From: Gammaproteobacteria bacterium
Lineage (GTDB): Bacteria > Pseudomonadota > Gammaproteobacteria > SG8-11
Direction: 5' to 3'
Assembly (NCBI GenBank): GCA_016200445.1
Contig: JACQEQ010000201.1
Location: forward strand, 6,766 to 14,344
Length of the DNA stretch: 7,579 nucleotides
Position numbers and translations under genes: made by a program. Of this stretch, positions 1 through 4,698 are shown in pieces. The stretch's first letter is position 1; every line of letters starts with the position of its first letter. Under the pieces are notes generated by a model. That model did no database searches and was not told where the DNA came from. It saw nothing but the letters and a program-made list of their open reading frames with translations.

Positions 1-205
1 GGTCACCGGCAGCGTGTGGCAAGTCGCCGTAACGGCGGGCGAGCGGGTGAGCGCCGGTCAAATAGTGCTGGTGGTCGAAGCCATGAAAATGGAAATAGCC
101 ATCGAAACCGGCGCGGCGGGCATCGTCATCGACGTGTTAAGTGCGCAGGGTAGCTCAGTTAGCGCGGGCCAAGCTTTGGTAATTTTGCGGCCGGAGGCGC
201 AATGA
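1..205 (+). CDS. Urea carboxylase, C-terminal end (biotinyl domain), partial
   Basis: Only the last 67 codons are in the window; the gene enters from the left, read in the frame starting at base 2. The visible part is a complete biotinyl (BCCP-like) domain with the biotin acceptor motif V-E-A-M-K-M-E-I; the acceptor lysine codon is at 86-88. The hairpin-repeat halves S-V-W-Q-V-A-V...V-S-A-G-Q and G-I-V-I-D-V...V-S-A-G-Q are typical of the lipoyl/biotinyl fold. Such a domain ends several carboxylases, so the sequence alone does not fix the substrate. The assignment to urea carboxylase (urea + bicarbonate + ATP to allophanate) comes from the directly following allophanate hydrolase, which uses that product. 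The TGA stop (203-205) overlaps the next ATG as ATGA, so the two genes are one operon and probably translationally coupled. The biotin carboxylase and urea-specific carboxyltransferase domains must lie to the left, outside the window. Confidence 0.88.
   Translation, partial: VTGSVWQVAVTAGERVSAGQIVLVVEAMKMEIAIETGAAGIVIDVLSAQGSSVSAGQALVILRPEAQ
193..197 (+). promoter_or_regulatory. Ribosome binding site of allophanate hydrolase
   Basis: GGAGG lies inside the last codons of the urea carboxylase gene, 4 nt before the ATG at 202 and 10 nt before the in-frame ATG at 208. The first spacing is short and the second long, so the choice between starts is not fully decided. The ATGA overlap with the upstream stop favours 202. 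Confidence 0.6.
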
Positions 206-2016
206 ACATGCAGGTCAGCATCGCAGCGTTGGACATCGGCACGCTACTCGCCGGGTATCGCAGCCAAAAAATCACTCCGCGTGCAGTCATCGAGCACGTG
301 TTTACGCGTATCGCGCAAGCGCGCGAGAAACAGGTGTGGATCACACGCCTGCGAGACGCACAGGTGTTCGACTACGTGCGTGTGCTCGAACAGAAATCGC
401 CGCAGGATTTACCCCTCTACGGCATTCCGTTCGTCATCAAAGACAACATCGATCTTGCCGGTGTGCCCACCACGGCCGCTTGTCCCGCGCACGCGTACAC
501 GCCGGAACGTTCCGCCTATGTCGTGCAGCGCCTGATCGACGCCGGTGCGATTCCGCTCGGCAAGACCAATCTTGACCAATTCGCCACCGGTCTGGTGGGT
601 ACACGTTCGCCGTACGGCGCGTGCCGCAATGCGTTCAATGGGGAGTACATTTCCGGCGGGTCAAGCTCCGGCTCCGCCGTGGCGCTGGCGATGGGGCTGG
701 CGAGTTTTTCGCTGGGTACGGATACGGCAGGTTCCGGGCGCGTGCCGGCCGCGTTCAACAATCTGATCGGCTTGAAACCGGCGCGTGGCCTGCTAAGCAC
801 TTCGGGTGTTGTGCCTGCCTGCCGTTCGCTGGATTGCGTGTCGATTTTCGCGTTGACCAGCGCCGACGCGGCGCGCGTGCTTCAGGTGGCGCAAGATTAC
901 GATGCAACGGATGCCTACGCGCGGCAAGCGCAAGACGTTCTGCCGTTTTCACAACAACATTTCCGTTTTGGTGTGCCGGCGGAAAAATCGTTGCAGTTTT
1001 TTGGCGATAGCGAATATGCACGCTTGTTTCACGCCAGCGTCGCGCGACTGGAAGCGCTCGGCGGTACGCGTGTCGAAATCGATTTCGAACCGTTTCTGCA
1101 AACCGCGCGCTTGCTCTATACAGGGCCGTGGATCGCGGAGCGTTACCTCGCGATCCGGGAACGCATCGAGCATGCTCCGGAAACGTTGCTGCCGGTCACC
1201 CGCCAGATCATCGGTGCGGGCACGCAGGCGACGGCGCTTGACACATTCAGCATGGAATACCGCCGCAGGGAGCTCAAGCGCGCAAGCGAAGCAGCATGGA
1301 AACAGACTGACGTCATTGTCACGCCGACAACAGGCACGATTTACCGCATCGCGCAGGTTGAAGCCGATCCTATCCAGCTCAACAGTAACCTGGGTTACTA
1401 CACCAACTTCATGAACTTGCTCGATCTGAGCGCAGTCGCAGTGCCCGCCGGATTTCGCGCGGATGGATTGCCGTTCGGAGTCTCGCTGTTCGCGCCCGCA
1501 TTTAACGAGTCAAACCTGCTTGCGCTCGCCGACAAACTGCAGCGCGCCAGCGTGACAACGCCTGGCGCGCTGAATATTTCGCTGCCAAATGAACTATTCG
1601 AAAATTCAAGCACACGCGACGTAATCGCCGTTGCAGTATGCGGCGCGCACCTGGAAGGCCTTGCACTAAACCACCAACTCACGTCACGCGGTGCACGCCT
1701 GCTGCAGCGCACCCGCAGCGCACCGTACTATCGTTTGTACGCGCTGCCCGGTGGCCCGCCGCAACGCTCCGGCCTGATCCGTACTGGTACCGGCGGGGCC
1801 GCCATCGAAGTAGAAGTGTGGTCGGTTCCGGCGCAACACTTTGGTTCCTTCGTCGCGCAAATTCCGGCGCCGCTTTGCATCGGCAAACTCGAACTTGCTG
1901 ACGGTGTGTGGGTTTCAGGATTTATCTGCGAGACCTACGCGATAACCGGCGCACAGGACATCACGTCTTTTGGCGGTTGGCGTGCCTATCTTGAATTTGC
2001 TTCCGGTATTATTTGA
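202..2016 (+). CDS. atzF: Allophanate hydrolase
   Basis: 604-aa cytoplasmic enzyme that hydrolyses allophanate to ammonia and CO2, the second step of ATP-dependent urea breakdown. Residues about 20-455 are an amidase-signature domain. The Ser-cisSer-Lys triad is visible as K80 (in V-I-K-D-N-I-D), S154 (in G-G-S-S-S-G-S) and S178 (in D-T-A-G-S-G-R). The spacing of 74 and 24 residues matches the known AtzF triad as I remember it. Y306 and R314 in Y-T-G-P-W-I-A-E-R fit, by spacing, a Tyr/Arg substrate-binding pair reported for this family. Residues about 474-600 form the extra C-terminal domain found only in allophanate hydrolases (A-V-C-G-A-H-L-E-G onward), which separates it from ordinary amidases. 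Length is normal for the stand-alone enzyme. The ATG at 202 has GGAGG at 193-197; an in-frame ATG at 208 is a less well spaced alternative. No terminator is evident after the stop; only 47 bp separate it from a convergent gene. Confidence 0.95.
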   Translation: MNMQVSIAALDIGTLLAGYRSQKITPRAVIEHVFTRIAQAREKQVWITRLRDAQVFDYVRVLEQKSPQDLPLYGIPFVIKDNIDLAGVPTTAACPAHAYTPERSAYVVQRLIDAGAIPLGKTNLDQFATGLVGTRSPYGACRNAFNGEYISGGSSSGSAVALAMGLASFSLGTDTAGSGRVPAAFNNLIGLKPARGLLSTSGVVPACRSLDCVSIFALTSADAARVLQVAQDYDATDAYARQAQDVLPFSQQHFRFGVPAEKSLQFFGDSEYARLFHASVARLEALGGTRVEIDFEPFLQTARLLYTGPWIAERYLAIRERIEHAPETLLPVTRQIIGAGTQATALDTFSMEYRRRELKRASEAAWKQTDVIVTPTTGTIYRIAQVEADPIQLNSNLGYYTNFMNLLDLSAVAVPAGFRADGLPFGVSLFAPAFNESNLLALADKLQRASVTTPGALNISLPNELFENSSTRDVIAVAVCGAHLEGLALNHQLTSRGARLLQRTRSAPYYRLYALPGGPPQRSGLIRTGTGGAAIEVEVWSVPAQHFGSFVAQIPAPLCIGKLELADGVWVSGFICETYAITGAQDITSFGGWRAYLEFASGII

Positions 2017-2063
2017 GGGGCGGTACAAGACATTTTTACGCGCTTCGGCCATGCAGCTGCGTA

Positions 2064-2354
2064 TTACGGTGGCAATCCACTATTGCGATATTTTGCTGTA
2101 CGGCTAATGCGTGTGACGCCGGTCCATTGCGACACACCAGCGTGCAATTTTTGTGCGTGCTCATCGGCTTCTTTTTGTGCCTCCTCGCGGCTTGCATAGC
2201 AGGTTCCGACCCAGCCTTGCAGATCATGGCTCCCGGCTGTGCACACGGCATAGTAGGGTTTATGTTGGGAGCAGGTGTTGGCTTCAGGGTAATTGCCCAT
2301 TGCAAACGTGTTGCCCACGCACAAAATTGCGGCGAAGCATAAAATTGCGCGCAT
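2064..2354 (-). CDS. Small exported protein of unknown function
   Basis: 96-aa hypothetical protein. Residues 1-18 look like a Sec signal peptide: a positively charged start (M-R), a hydrophobic stretch (A-I-L-C-F-A-A-I-L-C-V) and a likely cleavage after T-F-A, giving a mature protein of about 78 aa in the periplasm or outside. The mature part has three cysteines (C28, C38, C52), an acidic/basic helix-like segment with regular Ala and Glu (about residues 54-71) and a W-T-G-V motif near residue 77. I do not recognise a named family. The odd cysteine number allows one disulphide with one free thiol, or dimer formation. The start codon follows the stop of the upstream gene after only 3 bp, so the two are probably co-transcribed; no good Shine-Dalgarno sequence is visible, which suggests translational coupling. 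An overlapping plus-strand frame (2013-2342) exists but lacks such features. The gene is convergent with the allophanate hydrolase gene. Confidence 0.7.
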   Translation of the reverse strand: MRAILCFAAILCVGNTFAMGNYPEANTCSQHKPYYAVCTAGSHDLQGWVGTCYASREEAQKEADEHAQKLHAGVSQWTGVTRISRTAKYRNSGLPP

Positions 2355-2357
2355 CGG

Positions 2358-2873
2358 TTAGATCGACAGGTGTTTAAGTTTGGGGTCGGATTCGCTGGGA
2401 CGCCACACTTCGTTGAAGAATTTCACGCGCTCGCGCGCTTCTTTGCGTGCGCTGAAATTCACCGAGCCTTCATAGCGAGTGGCGAGCCGGCGCAGCAGCA
2501 GACCGGTTTCGTCGGCAACGACAAATTCTTCGGTGGTGCTGATGTAGTCTTGGTGCACCTTGCGCAGTTGCATGCGGCTGGGCACGCGCCGCATCGCCTC
2601 GATCAGACGGTGGCCGTTGTGGATCATGTCGTTGGTATCGCGGACCAGGATCGATACTTGGCATTGCGGGCTGCGCAATGCCAGTTGCGTGAGCGCTTCG
2701 ATGAATGGTTTCTGGTCGTATACTCGCCGGTCCAGCTGGTGCGAAAAAATATGCATGCTGCGCGTCGCTTGCGTGGCGAGCGCTAACGCTGCGGCGCAGT
2801 GCTCGGCAGAAGATTCCAACGCGATTGTTTCAGCGCTTTCACCCAGACGGCAGGATTGATAATCGGTGACCAT
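2358..2873 (-). CDS. Conserved hypothetical protein, phospholipase-D-like fold without HKD motifs (DUF7931-like)
   Basis: 171-aa soluble protein when started at the ATG at 2873. The frame extends to a TTG at 2936, but that codon lies at the U-tract of a strong terminator for upstream transcription and the extra 21 residues do not look conserved, so the internal ATG is preferred although its ribosome binding site is poor. Visible blocks, numbered from the preferred start, are: A-L-A-T-Q-A near 31-36, H-I-F-S-H-Q-L-D near 41-48, an L-V-R-D strand near 76-79, G-H-R-L-I-E near 87-92, and F-V-V-A-D-E-T-G followed by R-Y-E-G-S-V-N-F and F-F-N-E-V-W. This order (strand, acidic turn, G-S-x-N, then an F...W helix) resembles the end of a phospholipase D domain, but no HxKxxxxD motif is present, so catalysis of that type is unlikely. 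From memory, similar domains occur alone or fused to GNAT acetyltransferases in proteobacteria, now called DUF7931. The function is unknown. It probably forms an operon with the small exported protein gene 3 bp downstream. Confidence 0.78.
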   Translation of the reverse strand: MVTDYQSCRLGESAETIALESSAEHCAAALALATQATRSMHIFSHQLDRRVYDQKPFIEALTQLALRSPQCQVSILVRDTNDMIHNGHRLIEAMRRVPSRMQLRKVHQDYISTTEEFVVADETGLLLRRLATRYEGSVNFSARKEARERVKFFNEVWRPSESDPKLKHLSI

Positions 2874-2903
2874 GCGATTTCTCGTCGGTAGCGGGATCAC
2901 TCG

Positions 2904-2933
2904 ACAATAACCGAAGCGGGCAAATTCCAACAA
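2904..2933 (-). promoter_or_regulatory. Possible promoter of the DUF7931-like gene
   Basis: On the minus strand, TTGTTG (2933-2928) and TATTGT (2909-2904) are separated by 18 bp, about 30 bp before the ATG at 2873. They lie just past the terminator at 2935-2978, where a new transcript would need to begin. Both boxes are only moderate matches to sigma-70 consensus, so this is tentative. Confidence 0.3.
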
Positions 2934-2934
2934 C

Positions 2935-2978
2935 AAAAAAAAGCCCGTAGCGCGTGGATGGAGAATCGCGTTACGGGC
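2935..2978 (-). terminator. Rho-independent terminator (minus strand)
   Basis: The inverted repeat GCCCGTAGCGCG (2943-2954) and CGCGTTACGGGC (2967-2978) forms a 12-bp stem with one mismatch and a 12-nt loop. Read on the minus strand, the stem is followed at once by eight U residues (2942-2935). There is no T-run on the plus-strand side, so it works for leftward transcription. It ends either the purB transcript, with about 157 nt of 3' untranslated sequence, or a separate small RNA made from the interval, and it insulates the DUF7931-like gene. Confidence 0.88.
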
Positions 2979-3095
2979 AATAAAGGATTACCGATGACCG
3001 TGCACATGGGGAAGTGGGAGGGAGCAGCGGCCACCCGTGCAATCCATGCTTGCAATCTACGGGAGTAGTGCCGGGGCTTCTGCTAATCGGGTCAC
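2935..3095 (-). ncRNA. Candidate small RNA between purB and its downstream terminator
   Basis: This stretch has no convincing protein gene, yet on the minus strand it ends in a strong intrinsic terminator. It is preceded by a possible -10 box TATAGT (3107-3102), which would start transcription near 3095 and give an RNA of about 160 nt. Inside is a bulged hairpin at 3034-3063 (CCCG/CGGG and TGCAA/TTGCA arms, 7-nt loop). It is followed by the C-rich sequence CTCCCTCCC (minus strand, 3024-3016), which is complementary to Shine-Dalgarno-type purine runs. C-rich unpaired elements of this type are known in some regulatory sRNAs that block ribosome binding. The -35 box is poor. The alternative is that all of this is simply the 3' untranslated region of purB mRNA. 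Confidence 0.33.
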
Positions 3096-3127
3096 AGTTG
3101 CACTATAGGTTCTAGGTAATCGGGTCA
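3084..3127. repeat. 11-bp direct repeat, 33 bp apart
   Basis: TAATCGGGTCA occurs at 3084-3094 and again at 3117-3127, an exact match with start-to-start distance of 33 bp, about three turns of B-DNA, so both copies face the same side of the helix. Between them on the minus strand is the possible -10 box TATAGT. The arrangement is what a pair of repressor or activator sites around a promoter would look like. It could also be a chance duplication. Confidence 0.6.
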
Positions 3128-3128
3128 G

Positions 3129-3166
3129 AAAAAAATCAAATGTCTGCGGCCTGCTCGCCGGCATTT
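3129..3166 (-). terminator. Possible weak terminator overlapping the purB stop codon
   Basis: On the minus strand AAATG (3166-3162) can pair with CATTT (3142-3138), enclosing a second 4-bp stem CGGC/GCCG (3160-3157 with 3150-3147). The TGA stop overlaps the base of the stem and is followed directly by seven U residues (3135-3129). The stem is short and has an asymmetric internal loop, so it would be leaky at best. If it works, purB mRNA mostly ends here, and any RNA from the following 160 nt needs its own promoter. Confidence 0.35.
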
Positions 3167-4503
3167 CCAGTATAACTTTGAGGGGTCAGTTGTTTTAATC
3201 GCTGTTTTTCCCGAGCCGGAATGTCGAGTGCGTCGATGAATACGTGCAGCGACGCGCGGTCCATACGTTTGCCGCGTGTGAGTTCTTTAAGCTTTTCATA
3301 GGGTTTTTCAACTGCATAACGGCGCATGACGGTTTGGATGGGTTCCGCAAGCACTTCCCAGTTGGTGTCGAGATCTGCATTTAGGCGCACGGTGTCGACT
3401 TCAAGTTTGCGTAGGCCTTTGAGCGTGGATTGGAAAGCGATTACACAGTAACCGGCTGCGACGCCCAGGTTGCGCAGCACGGTGGAATCGGTGAGGTCGC
3501 GCTGCCAGCGCGAGACCGGTAGTTTGCTGCTGAAGTGGTGTAGCAACGCGTTGGCCAGGCCGAGATTGCCCTCGGAATTTTCGAAGTCGATCGGATTCAC
3601 TTTGTGCGGCATGGTCGACGAGCCGACTTCACCCGCGATGGTTTTTTGCTTGAAATAACCTACAGAAATGTAGCCCCACACATCGCGGTCGAAGTCCAAC
3701 AGCACGGTGTTGAAGCGTGCCAAGGCGTCCATGTATTCGGCGATATAGTCGTGCGGCTCGATTTGCGTGGTGTACGGATTCCACTGCAAGCCCAGGTCTT
3801 CGACGAATTTTTGTGCAATCATTGGCCAGTCAAGCTCCGGATACGCGGACAGATGCGCATTGTAGTTGCCGACCGCGCCGTTGATTTTGCCAAGCAGTGG
3901 CACGTCGCCCAGTTGTTGGCGCTGACGTTTCAAGCGATATGCGACGTTAGCCATTTCTTTTCCCAGCGTGGTCGGTGATGCCGGTTGGCCGTGCGTGCGC
4001 GCCAGCATCGGCTGCTCGGCGTAGTTGCGAGCCAGCGCGCTGATGGCGTCGATCAACTCGTCCATCATCGGCAGCAGCACCGACGCGCGGGCTTCGCGCA
4101 GCATCAGTGCATGCGACAGATTATTAATGTCTTCCGAGGTACATGCGAAATGGATAAATTCGCTGATGGCTTCGAGCTCGGCATTTCCCTGAATGCGTTC
4201 TTTCAGAAAGTACTCGATGGCCTTCACATCGTGATTGGTGGTGCGCTCGATGTTCTTCACGCGTTGTGCGTCTTCCACACCAAAGTTGCTCGCGATCTCG
4301 TCCAATTTGGTGCGCGCGTGCGCCGACAGCGGCGGCACTTCGTCTATTTCAGGGAGATCCGCCAGCATTTGTAGCCAGCGCACCTCAACGTGCACGCGAT
4401 GCCGGTTCAAACCGTACTCGCTGAAGATCGGCCGCAGGTCGGCGGTCTTGTCGCCGTAACGGCCATCGAGGGGGGAAACGGCGGTGAGGTTATTGAGGTC
4501 CAT
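3136..4503 (-). CDS. purB: Adenylosuccinate lyase
   Basis: 455-aa cytoplasmic enzyme of the fumarase/aspartase superfamily, acting twice in purine synthesis: it removes fumarate from SAICAR (giving AICAR) and from adenylosuccinate (giving AMP). The length and residue numbering match the long E. coli-type PurB (456 aa). The general acid histidine is H171 in A-R-T-H-G-Q-P-A-S-P-T-T. The signature loop G-S-S-T-M-P-H-K-V-N-P begins at G294, with the catalytic serine at S295 as in E. coli. The fumarase-type T-S-E-D motif is at 122-125 and T-T-N-H-D-V-K at 88-94. Start: the ATG at 4503 has AAGGAA at 4515-4510 (minus strand), a well spaced Shine-Dalgarno sequence, and the N-terminus M-D-L-N-N-L-T-A-V-S-P-L-D-G-R-Y is family-typical. 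It is divergent from acnB across 195 bp and stands alone, without other purine genes in view. Confidence 0.97.
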   Translation of the reverse strand: MDLNNLTAVSPLDGRYGDKTADLRPIFSEYGLNRHRVHVEVRWLQMLADLPEIDEVPPLSAHARTKLDEIASNFGVEDAQRVKNIERTTNHDVKAIEYFLKERIQGNAELEAISEFIHFACTSEDINNLSHALMLREARASVLLPMMDELIDAISALARNYAEQPMLARTHGQPASPTTLGKEMANVAYRLKRQRQQLGDVPLLGKINGAVGNYNAHLSAYPELDWPMIAQKFVEDLGLQWNPYTTQIEPHDYIAEYMDALARFNTVLLDFDRDVWGYISVGYFKQKTIAGEVGSSTMPHKVNPIDFENSEGNLGLANALLHHFSSKLPVSRWQRDLTDSTVLRNLGVAAGYCVIAFQSTLKGLRKLEVDTVRLNADLDTNWEVLAEPIQTVMRRYAVEKPYEKLKELTRGKRMDRASLHVFIDALDIPAREKQRLKQLTPQSYTGNAGEQAADI

Positions 4504-4698
4504 CGCGAATTCCTTGTAGGTAACTGCTCAATCTTTAACTACGGTTCGGGTATTCTATTGCTGTGGCTGTGGCGGGGAAAGGCATAACCGCGTAGGTGAT
4601 TTCAAACGTCACACGTCACCGCCCTTGCCCGTGTTGAGGTAAAGGACCAAATTTCTCACTTAGCGTATACGCGAATTTATTTTACGGATGATTCAAAC
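4504..4698. promoter_or_regulatory. Divergent purB/acnB intergenic regulatory region
   Basis: These 195 bp separate two genes read in opposite directions and must hold both promoters. For purB (minus strand) a possible -10 box TAGAAT lies at 4557-4552, with only a weak -35 (TTTCCC) 17 bp upstream; the Shine-Dalgarno AAGGAA is at 4515-4510. For acnB no convincing -35/-10 pair is seen; TTGAGG (4634-4639) and AT-rich DNA at 4674-4684 are the best pieces, and its ribosome binding site is weak (only GGA near 4686). Possible regulator sites are a tandem ACGTCAC repeat (4606-4612 and 4613-4619) and the perfect 10-bp palindrome GCGTATACGC (4663-4672). No named regulator is recognised. Confidence 0.5.

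Noticed and set aside
2037..2063. Possible terminator between the allophanate hydrolase gene and the convergent small gene
   Set aside because: Only a 5-bp stem (TACGC/GCGTA) with a long loop is possible, and neither strand has a T-run after it.
2013..2342. Plus-strand open frame of 109 aa after the allophanate hydrolase gene
   Set aside because: It lies opposite the small exported-protein gene, whose signal peptide, 3-bp spacing from its upstream gene and normal composition make the minus strand the better choice. The plus-strand frame has no ribosome binding site and an irregular composition rich in Cys.
2988..3047. Minus-strand 19-codon frame with two Cys and several His within the candidate RNA
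   Set aside because: There is no Shine-Dalgarno sequence, and its start lies in the hairpin loop at 3034-3063. A frame this short is expected by chance.
2994..3068. Plus-strand 24-codon frame preceded by AAAGGA
   Set aside because: The spacing to the purine run is good, but the peptide has no recognisable features, no promoter is visible, and the signals in this interval point to leftward transcription. It is kept only as a remote possibility.
3604..3978. Plus-strand 124-aa frame inside purB
   Set aside because: It is antisense to the conserved catalytic part of adenylosuccinate lyase; no motif or ribosome binding site supports it.
4595..4613. CRP-like site (GGTGA...TCACA) upstream of acnB
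   Set aside because: The half-sites are 9 bp apart and not the required 6, and one half is imperfect.
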